Assembly (NCBI RefSeq): GCF_003946175.1 | Contig: NZ_RHOK01000010.1 | Coordinates: 1-64,000 of the forward strand | Direction: 5' to 3' | Source: Lacticaseibacillus suibinensis | GTDB lineage: Bacteria > Bacillota > Bacilli > Lactobacillales > Lactobacillaceae | DNA length: 64,000 bases | Shown here: positions 39,385 through 49,277 of the stretch, in pieces | How positions within the stretch are numbered: position 1 is the stretch's first letter | Layout: the number at the start of each line of letters is the position of its first letter | Notes under the pieces: model-generated | The model's database searches: none | What the model was told of the DNA's origin: nothing | What the model saw: only the letters and a program-made list of their open reading frames with translations | Position numbers and translations under genes: made by a program

Positions 39385-42168
39385 ATGACTGCAACAGATA
39401 AGCGGACGCAATATGCGACCCAGACGTCGGCCGAAGTGCTGAAGGATCTTGACAGCACGAACACCGGCCTCACTGAGGCTGAGGCGCAAAAGCGTTTAGC
39501 TCAATATGGGGAAAACACGATTACCCACACCCAAGGGGAATCGCAATTTAAAGCCTTTATCAAAAACTTTGGGAGCCTGATGGCAATTTTGCTTTGGGTG
39601 TCAGGGCTGGTCGCTATGATTAGTGGCACCATGGAACTGGGGATTGCCATTTGGCTCGTGAACATCATTAATGGGGTCTTCAGTTTCTGGCAGCAATTCC
39701 AAGCAAAAAAAGCCACTGATTCCCTGATGGCAATGTTGCCGACTTACACGCAGGTTTATCGCGACGGCAAAGTGCAACAAAAAGATGCCACGGCCTTGGT
39801 GCCCGGTGATGTCTTCCTTTTGCAAGCTGGTAACGCCATTCCCGTCGATGCGCGCTTGCTTGAAGCGACTTCCATGCAAGTCGATCAAAGTGCGCTGACC
39901 GGTGAATCCGTCCCAGAGTCCAAAGAAGTCAAATTCGACCCTGGCGAAGGCCAATTTGCCGAATCCAACCTGATTTATGCCGGGACCACCATCGGCGCTG
40001 GCACCGGGAAAGCGGTGGCGATTGCGACCGGCATGAATACCGAATTCGGGAAAATCGCCGCTTTGACCCAGCAGCAAAAGAAGGTTAAGAGTCCCCTTGC
40101 CATTGAGCTGGATCACCTAACTCGGCAGATTTCCATGATTGCCATTGCCATTGGGATTGCCTTTTTCATCTCGGCGATTTTCTTCGTTCACTACCCTGCC
40201 GCCAAGGCGTTCATTTTCGCCTTAGGGATGATCGTCGCGTTCATTCCTGAAGGCCTCTTGCCAACTGTCACCTTGAGTTTGGCCCAAGGTGTGACCCGCA
40301 TGGCCAAAAAGCATGCGCTGGTGAAGGATCTGAATTCCGTTGAAACCCTGGGCGAAACCACAGTGATCTGCTCGGATAAAACCGGGACCCTGACCCAAAA
40401 CCAAATGACCGTCAATCACGTCTGGACCCGGAGTAAGGAATACAAAATCACCGGCCAAGGCTATGTGAACAACGGCCACATCGAACTGGACGGCAAGCGC
40501 GTTGATCCAAGCACTGAACCGGAATTGGCCCTGCTGGTGCGGGTGGCTTCGCTGAATAACGATACCCAAGTGCAACAAGACAAAGACAGCGGCAAGCCGA
40601 AGATCCTCGGCACGCCAACCGAAGCCGCTTTGGTGATTTTAGCCGAAAAAGCCGGCTTTGATCTCGCCGCCGCGACCGCCAAAACCCCGCGGCTGAAGGA
40701 GTTCCCTTTTGACTCCGACCGCAAGCGGATGAGTACCGTGCACCGTCTCGATGATCAAACCCTGATGCTCTGCGTCAAAGGTTCCTTAAGCGATACGGTG
40801 CATCAGTGTGACACCATTCAAGTCGACGGCAAAGTGCGGCCGATCACCGAAGATGACCGCCGCGCGATCAACGCTGCGAACAACAAGTACGCCAAGTTAG
40901 GCTTACGTAGTCTGGCTGCCGCCTACCGTGAGTTCCCGGCTGAAGCCGACACCGCCAGTCAGTTGGACAAAATGACCATCGAAGACGCCGAAAACCATTT
41001 GACCTTCGTCGGCTTGACCGTCATGGCTGACCCACCGCGCCCAGAAATTTACGAAGCGGTGCGCAAGTGCCACGAAGCCAACATCAAGATCATCATGGTG
41101 ACTGGTGACTCCACATTAACCGCGAAGTCGATTGCCGTTAAAATCGGCCTGACCTCGGATCAAGCCCGTGTCGTGACCGGCACGGAACTGGATGCCATGA
41201 CTGAAGATCAGTTGCAAGACGCCTTGAAAGGTGAAATCATTTTCGCCCGGGTTGCGCCTGAGCAAAAGTACAAGATCGTCTCCACCTTGCAAAAGAACGG
41301 TGAAATCGTGGCTTCCACCGGCGATGGCGTGAATGATGCCCCTGCCCTCAAGAAAGCCGATATCGGCGTTGCCATGGGTGTTACTGGGACTGACGTGGCT
41401 AAGGATGCCGCAGATATGATTTTGACCGACGACAACTTCGCCTCCATCGTGGCCGCGATTGAAGAAGGCCGCACGGTGTACGCCAACTTGCAAAAGTTCC
41501 TGACTTACATCTTGACCTCCAACGTGCCTGAAGCCATTCCTTCTGCGCTGTTCCTGTTCTCTGGTGGCCTCATTCCGCTGCCGATGACCGTCATGCAGAT
41601 TTTGACTGTCGACTTAGGGACGGACATGTTGCCAGCGCTGGGGCTGGGCTCTGAAAAAGCGGAACCCGGCATCATGCACCAGCCGCCGCGCGCCAAGAAC
41701 GCGCACTTGCTGAGTAAGCGGGTCATCTGGAAGGCATTTGCCTGGTACGGCTTGATCTCTAGTGTGATTTCCACCGCCGCCTACTTCTTCGTCAATTACC
41801 AAAACGGTTGGCCTAACGTGGCCCTGGCTGCCAGCGGCAACGTGTACGCGCGGGCGACCACCATGGTCCTTGGGGCGATTGTCTTCTCCCAGATTGCCAA
41901 TGCCTTGAACTGCCGGACCAACATGGCTTCGGTGTTCAAAGTCGGGTTGTTCAGCAACCGGCGCGTTTGGTATGGGATTGCGTTTGAAATCGTCCTGTTT
42001 GCCTTCCTGACCGTGACCCCTGGGGTGCAAGAATTGTTCAACACCACGGTGCTCAACCCTGGTGATTGGCTGTTCCTGTTCATCATTCCGTTCCCGATTG
42101 TCTTAATCGAAGAAATTCGCAAACGCTTCGCGCGGCGCAAGGATCCACTTGCCGACGCGGCCGATTAA
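39385..42168 (+). CDS. P2-type cation-transporting ATPase
   Basis: A 927-residue P-type ATPase. Present are the actuator TGES, the phosphorylation site ICSDKTGTLTQNQM, KGSLSD nucleotide-binding region, TGDGVNDAPALKKADIGVAM hinge, and PEGLLPTVT in the fourth span. The PEGL motif places it with the calcium and sodium/potassium pumps rather than heavy-metal pumps; the exact ion is not certain. Ten membrane segments are expected. ATG 39385 follows TGGAGGTTAGAAAG. It probably exports calcium or sodium. Confidence 0.92.
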   Translation: MTATDKRTQYATQTSAEVLKDLDSTNTGLTEAEAQKRLAQYGENTITHTQGESQFKAFIKNFGSLMAILLWVSGLVAMISGTMELGIAIWLVNIINGVFSFWQQFQAKKATDSLMAMLPTYTQVYRDGKVQQKDATALVPGDVFLLQAGNAIPVDARLLEATSMQVDQSALTGESVPESKEVKFDPGEGQFAESNLIYAGTTIGAGTGKAVAIATGMNTEFGKIAALTQQQKKVKSPLAIELDHLTRQISMIAIAIGIAFFISAIFFVHYPAAKAFIFALGMIVAFIPEGLLPTVTLSLAQGVTRMAKKHALVKDLNSVETLGETTVICSDKTGTLTQNQMTVNHVWTRSKEYKITGQGYVNNGHIELDGKRVDPSTEPELALLVRVASLNNDTQVQQDKDSGKPKILGTPTEAALVILAEKAGFDLAAATAKTPRLKEFPFDSDRKRMSTVHRLDDQTLMLCVKGSLSDTVHQCDTIQVDGKVRPITEDDRRAINAANNKYAKLGLRSLAAAYREFPAEADTASQLDKMTIEDAENHLTFVGLTVMADPPRPEIYEAVRKCHEANIKIIMVTGDSTLTAKSIAVKIGLTSDQARVVTGTELDAMTEDQLQDALKGEIIFARVAPEQKYKIVSTLQKNGEIVASTGDGVNDAPALKKADIGVAMGVTGTDVAKDAADMILTDDNFASIVAAIEEGRTVYANLQKFLTYILTSNVPEAIPSALFLFSGGLIPLPMTVMQILTVDLGTDMLPALGLGSEKAEPGIMHQPPRAKNAHLLSKRVIWKAFAWYGLISSVISTAAYFFVNYQNGWPNVALAASGNVYARATTMVLGAIVFSQIANALNCRTNMASVFKVGLFSNRRVWYGIAFEIVLFAFLTVTPGVQELFNTTVLNPGDWLFLFIIPFPIVLIEEIRKRFARRKDPLADAAD

Positions 42169-42180
42169 AGCTAGCGGACA

Positions 42181-42210
42181 AAAAAACCCAGCCACTTGGC
42201 TGGGTTTTTG
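42181..42210. terminator. Shared terminator of the ATPase gene and the 42218 gene
   Basis: AAAAAACCCAGCC ACTT GGCTGGGTTTTT is symmetric, with A and T runs on both sides, so both convergent genes can use it. Confidence 0.9.
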
Positions 42211-42217
42211 CTTGCCC

Positions 42218-42478
42218 TCAGTACCGGCGATCAAACGCGGCACTGGTAGAGCGTAATTGAAATTGGTCAGGAGTCAGGGTCAAGGCATGCTGCAAGCGCA
42301 CCTTTAAGCTGGTCGGGCCCAGTAATGAATTGAACCGGTAGCCATCTTGATAACGCCGCAGATAAGTCACCACAGGATCGAGCGCCAGCCGCACCGAGCG
42401 TTCTGCTGGCGCGGTCGTAAAGGTCAAAAGATAATCCACGCCCAAAGCCGTTGGGGTCGAAATTGGATCTGTTGCCAT
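42218..42478 (-). CDS. Hypothetical protein
   Basis: An 86-residue protein from ATG 42478 (site GGAGGCGAGAAC). The sequence (ALGVDYLLTFTTAPAERSVR, DPVVTYLRRYQDGYRFNSLL) has no recognised family and no membrane span. It is alone between queH and the shared terminator. Confidence 0.7.
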   Translation of the reverse strand: MATDPISTPTALGVDYLLTFTTAPAERSVRLALDPVVTYLRRYQDGYRFNSLLGPTSLKVRLQHALTLTPDQFQLRSTSAAFDRRY

Positions 42479-42547
42479 GTTCTCGCCTCCTCTACTGCTC
42501 AAAGTGTAAAACGTTGAGCAAGGGAAAACAAGGTTCAACCCTTCACT

Positions 42548-43312
42548 TTAATTCGCCTGTTCAGCAATGTGAAATTGGATCTTCGCAAAGTCATCCGCCT
42601 CGTGGGCCGCCACATACTTGGTGGCTTCGCGGTTGATGGCGGCCAGGTCAATCCCTTGCGCCTTGGCCGCAAACAGGCAGCCGCAATAGCACTGGCGATA
42701 AACATTGTAGTCTTTGCACATCTGCACCGACCGCGCATAGCCGCCACGCTTTTTGAAGTCACTCGGCAGGTAAGCCACATTGTACAGATGCTGAATTTCC
42801 AGCCCGCCTTCATTGATCCACTGCGCATTCTTGTTCGGCGAAATGGTCAGCGTGCTACCAAAGTAATCAAAGCCTAATTCCTGCGCCTTAGCCGCCACAG
42901 CATCCAGCCGGAAATCATAGCAGACGCGGCAACGCGCGCCGCCTTCTGGCTCATTCTTCAGTGTCTTGGTTTGCGCCAACCAATCGCTGGGTTTGTAGTC
43001 GGCACTGATGAATTGAACATGGTTGTTGGTGCGGGCGTTAAAATCGAGAATAAACTGTTGCTGCACCAGCTTGCGCCGTTCATACTCCATCCGCGGGTGA
43101 ATATTGGGGTTGAAGAAGAAAATCGTCACGTCAGCAAACTGCGTGAGATATTCCAGCGTGTACGTGCTACAAGGCGCGCAGCACGCGTGCATCAACAGCC
43201 GCGGGCGCAGCTTTTGCTCCTGCCAGCCCTTGATGACCTTCTGCAAAATCAGGTCAAAATTGATTTTTTGGTCTTTTTCGAATTGACTGGCAATTTCTGC
43301 ATATTCCAACAT
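42548..43312 (-). CDS. queH: Epoxyqueuosine reductase QueH
   Basis: A 254-residue DUF208 protein: LLMHACCAPCSTYTLEYLTQ with the adjacent CC and further cysteine, NPNIHPRMEYERRKLVQQQF, and CRVCYDFRLDAVAAKAQELG plus the later CKDYNVYRQCYCGC. QueH reduces epoxyqueuosine to queuosine in tRNA anticodons using an iron-sulfur cluster. ATG 43312 lies 3 codons inside the longest frame and has a GGAGGTGAGGCGG site. Confidence 0.93.
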   Translation of the reverse strand: MLEYAEIASQFEKDQKINFDLILQKVIKGWQEQKLRPRLLMHACCAPCSTYTLEYLTQFADVTIFFFNPNIHPRMEYERRKLVQQQFILDFNARTNNHVQFISADYKPSDWLAQTKTLKNEPEGGARCRVCYDFRLDAVAAKAQELGFDYFGSTLTISPNKNAQWINEGGLEIQHLYNVAYLPSDFKKRGGYARSVQMCKDYNVYRQCYCGCLFAAKAQGIDLAAINREATKYVAAHEADDFAKIQFHIAEQAN

Positions 43313-43375
43313 CCGCCTCACCTCCGTGGCCTAAGTATACAAAAGTTGGGGTGGGATGACAATTTGAGCCCATGC

Positions 43376-43417
43376 AAAAACCGAGGCGCGCTGACAATGT
43401 CGGCGGGCCTCGGTTTC
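43376..43417 (-). terminator. Terminator of the pot operon
   Basis: AAACCGAGGC and GCCTCGGTTT form the stem; on the minus strand it ends in TTTTTGC, just after potD. Confidence 0.85.
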
Positions 43418-43421
43418 GATA

Positions 43422-44495
43422 CTACTTGCGGTACATCTTAAACTCGAGGTACAAATCGTTGTACAGCCCTACTGTCTTCGGGGCTAGGTCGCTATACACT
43501 TCCGACTTCTTGATCACATTTTCATCGGGATAGAACTGCTTATCATTGCGTACCGCTTTCGGCAGCAGCTTAAGCGCGGCCACATTCGGCGTGGAATACC
43601 CAACGTAATCTGCGTTCTGCGCAGCATTTTTAGCGTTCGTGAGGAAGTTCAAGAAGGCATAAATGGCCTTGAAATGCTTCGCAGTCTTGGGAATGACCAA
43701 GTTGTCAAACCACAAGTTCGAGCCTTCACTCGGGACCACATAGTGCAGATGCGAGTTATTGGCCATCATATCCGCCGCTTCCCCCGACCAGTCCACTGCC
43801 AGCGCCGATTCATCGGCGGCCATGTACATCTTGATTTCATCGGCCACCACGGCTTTAACATTCGGTGACATCTGATCAAGCTTCGCCTTGGCCAAAGCCA
43901 AGGTATTGGGGTCGGTGGTGTTCATCGACTTACCCATCGACCGCAGGGAAAAGCCCATGATGTCGCGCGCCGAGTCAATCAGCATGATGTTATCGCGATA
44001 TTTACTCTTCCACAGGTCATTCCAATGCTGAATTTCACCCGGCTTAACGAACTTGTCGTTGTAGATGATTCCCAAGGTGCCCCAGAAATACGGCAGGCTG
44101 TACTTATTGCCAGGATCAAAGGAGCGATTCATGTACAGCGAGCCGAAATTGCTAAGACCTTTGAGCTTGCTTTTATCCAGTGGCACCAGCATCTTGGCGT
44201 TACGCATTTTTTCGACCATGTATTCAGAAGGCACCGTCAAGTCATAGGAAGTCCCGCCTTGCTGAATCTTGGTGTACATCGCCTCGTTGGAGTCGAAGGT
44301 TTCCAAGTTGACATGATAGCCAGTCTGCTTTTCAAACTTTTTGATCAAAGCCGGGTCGATGTAATCGCCCCAGTTGGCCAGGTTCAACGTGTTATCGCCG
44401 GTGGCCCCTTGCGCTTTGGCCAAGGAGTGGCTCCAAAAAGCCAAGCCAAGCACCGCAGCCAAGATAATGGCGGCCATACTAATGAGTCGCTTCAT
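43422..44495 (-). CDS. potD: Spermidine/putrescine-binding protein PotD
   Basis: A 357-residue substrate-binding protein: LNLANWGDYIDPALIKKFEK, YDLTVPSEYMVEKMRNAKML, ALAVDWSGEAADMM, with polyamine-binding acidic and aromatic residues. The signal segment (ISMAAIILAAVLGLAFWSHS) has no lipobox cysteine, so it is probably held by an uncleaved anchor or released. It overlaps potC by 17 bases, the last gene of potABCD. Confidence 0.95.
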   Translation of the reverse strand: MKRLISMAAIILAAVLGLAFWSHSLAKAQGATGDNTLNLANWGDYIDPALIKKFEKQTGYHVNLETFDSNEAMYTKIQQGGTSYDLTVPSEYMVEKMRNAKMLVPLDKSKLKGLSNFGSLYMNRSFDPGNKYSLPYFWGTLGIIYNDKFVKPGEIQHWNDLWKSKYRDNIMLIDSARDIMGFSLRSMGKSMNTTDPNTLALAKAKLDQMSPNVKAVVADEIKMYMAADESALAVDWSGEAADMMANNSHLHYVVPSEGSNLWFDNLVIPKTAKHFKAIYAFLNFLTNAKNAAQNADYVGYSTPNVAALKLLPKAVRNDKQFYPDENVIKKSEVYSDLAPKTVGLYNDLYLEFKMYRK

Positions 44496-45315
44496 TGGTG
44501 ACTGCCCCCTTTGCTTTCAGCTTCGCCTTGTGGGACTTGGTGCCGCGCTGGATGAAGTAATAGCCCACCACCAGCACCAAGGAGAACAGGAACATCACGC
44601 CAGACAGCGCATTGATTTCCAGGCTGATGCCTTGCCGTGCCCGCGCGTATATTTCGACCGACAGCGTTTCAAAGCCATTTCCAGTGACGAAGAAGGTCAC
44701 GGCAAAATCATCCAGCGAGTAAGTGAACGCCATGAAGAACCCGCTTAAAATCCCTGGCGTGATGAACGGCATAATGACGCGGGTCAACACCTGCAGGTTG
44801 GTGGAGCCCAAATCGCGCGCCGCATCCAGCATCGTGTTGCTCATTTCCTGCAGCCGCGGCAGCACCATCAACACCACAATCGGAATGGAAAAGGCGATAT
44901 GGCTCAGCAGGACTGACAAGAACCCTAACGGAATGTGCAGCGCGGTGAAGAAGATCAGAAAACTGGCACCGATGATGACATCCGGTGACACCATCAAGAT
45001 GTTGTTCAGCGAGAGAATCGAGTTTTTGACCACTGGCCGGCTGGTACGGCTAATCGCCAGCGCCCCTAGCGTGCCAACAATCGTCGCAATCAGGCTGGCG
45101 AGCAAGGCCAGCATCAACGTATCCACCACAATTTGAATCATCCGGGTATCGGCGAACAGTTCCTGGTAATGGGTCCAGGTGAAGCCATGAAAGTTGCTCA
45201 TGGTATCTCCTGCCGAGAAGGAGTAGAAAATCAGGTACGCAATTGGGACGTACAACATGATGAAGACAAAAATCAAATAGAGATTAGTCCATTTCCATTT
45301 TTTCAGTGACTTCAT
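44479..45315 (-). CDS. potC: Polyamine ABC transporter permease PotC
   Basis: A 278-residue permease with six spans and the EAA-type loop (LQEMSNTMLDAARDLGSTNL followed by QVLTRVIMPFITPGILSGF). It is one half of the membrane channel with PotB. ATG overlaps the potB stop by 4 bases. Confidence 0.94.
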   Translation of the reverse strand: MKSLKKWKWTNLYLIFVFIMLYVPIAYLIFYSFSAGDTMSNFHGFTWTHYQELFADTRMIQIVVDTLMLALLASLIATIVGTLGALAISRTSRPVVKNSILSLNNILMVSPDVIIGASFLIFFTALHIPLGFLSVLLSHIAFSIPIVVLMVLPRLQEMSNTMLDAARDLGSTNLQVLTRVIMPFITPGILSGFFMAFTYSLDDFAVTFFVTGNGFETLSVEIYARARQGISLEINALSGVMFLFSLVLVVGYYFIQRGTKSHKAKLKAKGAVTNEATH

Positions 45316-46127
45316 GCCCGGCGGCCTCCTTTCTTCTTCCGTTCACCCGTCAGGAACATGATGACCACCATCGCAATGATCAAGATGACCCCGATGGTTG
45401 AGCCCATCCCCCAGTTCATGGTGGTCAGGAAGTGTTCTTCAATCGCGGTCCCCAAGGTGATGACCCGATTACCACCAATCAGACGCGTCAGCATGAATAA
45501 GCTCAGGCTGGGAATGAACACCGCTTGCACCCCGCTTTTGACGCCACTCATGGTTAGCGGCAGAATCACGCGCGTGAACGTCTGCCACCACTTGGCCCCG
45601 AGGTCGCGGCTGGCGTTGACCAAGCCCTCATTCAGTTCCTCAATGCCGTTGAAAATCGGCAAAATCATAAACGGAATTTCGATGTAACTCGCCACGAAAA
45701 TGAAGGAGAAATCCGTGAACAAGAACTGGTGCGTGCCCAGCCCCATCATCTGGAGGAAAGTATTGATGCCGCCATCTTGGCTGAAGATACCGATGAAGGC
45801 ATAAGCTTTCAGCAACAAGTTGATCCAGGTCGGCAAAATAATCAGCAGCAACCACAGCTCTTTATGCTTCGCGTAGTGCAGCAGGTACGCCGCCGGATAG
45901 GAAATCACCAACGTCAGCGCGGTAATCAAGAAGGCGTACCACACTGAGTTGATGGTCATCATGATATAGGTGCTGGAATGAAAATAAGTCGCATAATTGC
46001 TGAAGGTGAACTGGCCTTCAATGTTGAAGAAGGATTGATAAACAATCAGCAGCATCGGCGCTATGACAAACAGTAGAATCCAGAGGATATACGGCACATA
46101 GAAGGCCATATTGGTGGTTTTTTTCAT
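45312..46127 (-). CDS. potB: Polyamine ABC transporter permease PotB
   Basis: A 271-residue permease: VPYILWILLFVIAPMLLIVY as first span and the coupling loop EELNEGLVNASRDLGAKWWQ followed by TFTRVILPLTMSGVKSG. It forms the channel with PotC and couples to PotA. It starts 10 bases after potA. Confidence 0.94.
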   Translation of the reverse strand: MKKTTNMAFYVPYILWILLFVIAPMLLIVYQSFFNIEGQFTFSNYATYFHSSTYIMMTINSVWYAFLITALTLVISYPAAYLLHYAKHKELWLLLIILPTWINLLLKAYAFIGIFSQDGGINTFLQMMGLGTHQFLFTDFSFIFVASYIEIPFMILPIFNGIEELNEGLVNASRDLGAKWWQTFTRVILPLTMSGVKSGVQAVFIPSLSLFMLTRLIGGNRVITLGTAIEEHFLTTMNWGMGSTIGVILIIAMVVIMFLTGERKKKGGRRA

Positions 46128-46137
46128 CAGCGGCCTC

Positions 46138-47226
46138 CTATTCCCCTTCGTAGCTTTCCAGCCGCGCGTCGAAGTCCTCCTCCGATTCGTTCAAGCGCAT
46201 AACGTGAATGTCTTCAGGATCAAAGGTCAAGTCGACGCGTTCGCCGTCTTTGGCTGGGTTGGTGGAGTGAATCAGCCATTCATTTTTGGCATCATCGTAG
46301 GCCACGATTTCGTAATAATCCCCGCGGAACAACTGGGTGTCCACATCCACCGTCACCTTGCCGCCGCCCAGGGCCGTGATGTCAAGGTCTTCCGGCCGGA
46401 GCACGACCTCAACGGATTCGTTCGGGCGCATGCCGGCATCAGCACATTCAAACTGCTTGCCGTTGAATTCCACTAGGTAGTCCTGCACCATGTGACCGGC
46501 CACGATATTACTTTCGCCAATAAAGTCGGCAACAAAATGGTTGACCGGTTCATCGTAAATGTCCACTGGTGTGCCCGATTGCTGCACTTCGCCGTCATTC
46601 ATGACGAAGATTTCGTCTGACAGCGCCAGCGCTTCTTCCTGGTCATGCGTCACGAACAAGAAAGTGATGCCGAGGCGCTGCTGCAATTCGCGCAATTCAT
46701 ATTGCATATCCTTGCGCAACTTGGCATCCAGCGCTGACAGCGGTTCGTCCAGCAGGAGCACCTCTGGCTCCAATACAATCGCCCGAGCAATCGCGACCCG
46801 CTGCTGTTGGCCGCCAGATAATTCGGAAATTTCCCGATCAGCTAAGCCGTTGAGCCGCACCATTTTCAGCGCTGCGTCCACACGAGTTTCGATGTCGGCT
46901 TTGGCGATTTTTTGCACCCGCAAGCCGTAAGCGACGTTTTCAAACACATTCAAATGCGGGAACAGTGCGTAGTCCTGGAACACGGTGTTCACCTTACGCT
47001 CGTTGGCCGGGATATCATTGATGCGCTGACCATTGAACAGCACATCCCCTTTGGTCGGATCCAAAAAGCCGGCAATCGCCCGCAAAATCGTGGTTTTACC
47101 GGAGCCACTCGGACCCAGCAAGGTGTAGAACTTGCCTTGTTCGATTTCGATATTGATATCTTTTAAAACCTCAGTGTCACCATATTGTTTGCTGACATGT
47201 TGCAGTTCGATGATGGTATTGCTCAA
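46138..47226 (-). CDS. potA: Polyamine ABC transporter ATPase PotA
   Basis: A 362-residue ATPase: Walker [22 protein letters not shown] loop [20 protein letters not shown], signature [19 protein letters not shown], Walker [18 protein letters not shown], and a C-terminal TOBE domain ([18 protein letters not shown]). Start is TTG 47226 after GGGGGAATCAGA. It drives import of spermidine and putrescine. Confidence 0.95.
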   Translation of the reverse strand: MSNTIIELQHVSKQYGDTEVLKDINIEIEQGKFYTLLGPSGSGKTTILRAIAGFLDPTKGDVLFNGQRINDIPANERKVNTVFQDYALFPHLNVFENVAYGLRVQKIAKADIETRVDAALKMVRLNGLADREISELSGGQQQRVAIARAIVLEPEVLLLDEPLSALDAKLRKDMQYELRELQQRLGITFLFVTHDQEEALALSDEIFVMNDGEVQQSGTPVDIYDEPVNHFVADFIGESNIVAGHMVQDYLVEFNGKQFECADAGMRPNESVEVVLRPEDLDITALGGGKVTVDVDTQLFRGDYYEIVAYDDAKNEWLIHSTNPAKDGERVDLTFDPEDIHVMRLNESEEDFDARLESYEGE

Positions 47227-47291
47227 TCTGATTCCCCCTAATCCTCGATGCATCCCCTGATGTGTGCTGGTGATGGCCTACGAGCGGACCT

Positions 47292-47349
47292 GCTCCGCAG
47301 CCTGTAGTTGCGCTGCGACGGGCTAAAGACGTCCCGCTCCGCAGCCTGT
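47292..47349. repeat. Direct repeat in the regulator-potA gap
   Basis: GCTCCGCAGCCTGT occurs at 47292-47305 and 47336-47349; the second copy touches the stop of the regulator gene. The 120-base gap otherwise holds no gene. It may be a short duplication, or part of an attenuating structure in the potA leader. Confidence 0.5.
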
Positions 47350-47888
47350 TATAAATACGATGCAGTTGCGACCAGCAGAATCGTCGACGGGCCTTTGGCG
47401 GCGTTGACGATGCGGTGCTGCTGGGTAGCGTGAAAGTAAATGGTTTCTCCGCGCTTGGCGCTATAGGTGTGGTGACCTAGCTGGAGCGTCACGCGCCCTT
47501 TTATGACATAAATAAACGTTTCCGCCGGCGAGGGTTCGAAGGTTTTGAATTCCCCGCCTTCGTTGAATTCAATGCGCACCGGTTCCATTTCGTTTTCATT
47601 GGATTCCGGGACCAGCCAGCGCAATAGATAGCCGCGCTCTTCGTCCTCATATTCAACCTGATCAGCCACTGGGTATACCAGCTGCTGCGTTTGGTCTTCG
47701 GTGAAAAATTCAGCCGGCGTTTGCCCCAAGACATTGAGAAGGTCGAAGAAGGTTTCCATCGACGGTGAGCTTTGATTATGTTCCAACTGTGAGATGTATC
47801 CCTTGGTTAGATCAGTGCGCTCGCCTAGTTCCTCTTGAGTCAAATTCTTCTGAATTCGCAGATCCCGGATTTTTTGGCCTATATCCAT
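47349..47888 (-). CDS. XRE-cupin regulator of the pot operon
   Basis: A 179-residue protein: helix-turn-helix at about 6-60 (IRDLRIQKNLTQEELGERTD, TKGYISQLEHNQSSPSMETF) and a C-terminal cupin domain (PAETFIYVIKGRVTLQLGHH, GETIYFHATQQHRIVNAAKG). Genes of this form precede potABCD in lactobacilli and streptococci, and the PuuR-like cupin probably senses polyamines. A palindromic site overlaps its own start region. Confidence 0.93.
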   Translation of the reverse strand: MDIGQKIRDLRIQKNLTQEELGERTDLTKGYISQLEHNQSSPSMETFFDLLNVLGQTPAEFFTEDQTQQLVYPVADQVEYEDEERGYLLRWLVPESNENEMEPVRIEFNEGGEFKTFEPSPAETFIYVIKGRVTLQLGHHTYSAKRGETIYFHATQQHRIVNAAKGPSTILLVATASYL

Positions 47889-47920
47889 CTAGTCACCTCC
47901 ACAGTGCAAGTTTCGTTAAA

Positions 47921-47977
47921 CTAAACTAAAAGTTTAGTACGCTTTGCTAATTATACTGAGTATGAAGTGAATTTCAA
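47921..47977 (-). promoter_or_regulatory. Promoter and operator of the regulator-pot operon
   Basis: On the minus strand TTGAAA, 16 bases, TATAAT (47950-47977), followed at the start point by CTAAAC TAAAA GTTTAG (47921-47937), a palindrome likely to be the regulator's own operator. A second palindrome, TGTGACCGGTTTCACA (48008-48023), lies upstream of -35 and resembles a cre site. Confidence 0.65.
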
Positions 47978-48041
47978 GCGTCACTGTCAACTTTTTACAA
48001 GAAAAATTGTGACCGGTTTCACATGATCAACTGCCGCATGC

Positions 48042-48087
48042 AAAAACACCGCCCCACCTTGCCAGCACAAGCAAGGTGAAGCGGTGC
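48042..48087 (-). terminator. Terminator of the malY-like gene
   Basis: CACCGC and GCGGTG outer arms with CACCTTGC/GCAAGGTG inner arms on the minus strand, then TTTTTGC. Confidence 0.85.
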
Positions 48088-48096
48088 GCTGAAGCC

Positions 48097-49263
48097 TTAT
48101 GAAGCGTGCGAATACTTGGTCACGCCAGCGACTAGGCGCTGCAAGCCATCATCCAGCATCTGCGGTGGGCAGGCCAGATTCAGGCGCAGGAAGTGATTGC
48201 CATTGCCGTGGTACCCAGCCCCGGCCGCCAGGATCAAACCGGTTTCGGCACGCAGCCACTGGCAAAAAGCGGCGCTATCCTCACTCACTTGACTGATATC
48301 GAGCCAGGCCAAGTAAGTGGCATTTTCTGAGGCCAACCGCACACTCGGTAGCGCCGTCGCCAGAACGGTGGCCAAGGTCTGGCGATTAGTCGTCAACTGC
48401 GCCTTCAAGGCGTCCAGCCACTGGCCGCCTTGGGTGTACGCCGCAATGGTCGCCGTGGTGGCCAAGGCATTAGGCTCGGCCACTTGCGTTGTGGCCAGCG
48501 CCCGGTCCACCTGGGCATGCAAGGCGGCATCTGGCACGATCACCGTGGCGGCATGAATGCCAGCCAAGTTGAAGGTTTTGGACGGTGAGACACAGACGAT
48601 GCTGTTAGCGCGCAGTTCATCAGGCAAACTGAAAACTGGCGTGTACGCCGGCTCCCCGAAAACCAAATCGCCGTGAATTTCATCGGCAATCAGCCGGACA
48701 TGATGCTTCACGCACAGCGTGGCAATCTGGGTTAACTCGGCCTTAGACCAAGCCTTACCGATGGGATTGTGCGGGTTGCACAGTAGCATCAGCGTGCTCG
48801 CCGGCTGGGCCAGCACCGACTCGAGCCGGTCAAAGTCAATCGCGTAGCGGGCGGTTTGCGGATCATAGCTTAAGTCCGCCGAGGCAGCGGTGCGGCCATT
48901 TTCAGCAATGGTTGAGAAAAACATGTTGTACACTGGCGCCTGCACCACGATTTGATCGCCGGGCTGGGTCAGCTGGCGAATCATCGCCCCAATCGCTGGC
49001 ATCACCCCGCTGGCAAAACTCATCCAAGCCGGGTCTGGGCGCTTTTGGTGCCGTGCCCCATACCAATCAGCGACAGCCGTGAAATACGCCGCGGGTACCT
49101 CTTCATAGCCAAAAACACCGCTGTTAATTTTGGCTTGCATCGCCGCGACCACTGCTGGCGCCGTGGCAAAATCCATATCGGCAATCCACATCGGTAATTC
49201 GCCGGGTTGCACCTGCCATTTGATGGCGTTGCTCCCCCGACGATTGATTATTTTGTCAAACAT
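48097..49263 (-). CDS. MalY/PatB family C-S lyase (cystathionine beta-lyase)
   Basis: A 388-residue PLP fold-type I enzyme: NAIKWQVQPGELPMWIADMD at the start, LLCNPHNPIGKAWSKAEL, LIADEIHGDLVFGEP with the PLP-binding Asp, and VCVSPSKTFNLAGIHAATV with the Schiff-base Lys. Members cleave cystathionine or cysteine conjugates and may also act as regulators. It starts 15 bases after the antiporter stop. Substrate not certain. Confidence 0.92.
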   Translation of the reverse strand: MFDKIINRRGSNAIKWQVQPGELPMWIADMDFATAPAVVAAMQAKINSGVFGYEEVPAAYFTAVADWYGARHQKRPDPAWMSFASGVMPAIGAMIRQLTQPGDQIVVQAPVYNMFFSTIAENGRTAASADLSYDPQTARYAIDFDRLESVLAQPASTLMLLCNPHNPIGKAWSKAELTQIATLCVKHHVRLIADEIHGDLVFGEPAYTPVFSLPDELRANSIVCVSPSKTFNLAGIHAATVIVPDAALHAQVDRALATTQVAEPNALATTATIAAYTQGGQWLDALKAQLTTNRQTLATVLATALPSVRLASENATYLAWLDISQVSEDSAAFCQWLRAETGLILAAGAGYHGNGNHFLRLNLACPPQMLDDGLQRLVAGVTKYSHAS

Positions 49264-49277
49264 GCCTGCATGCCTCC

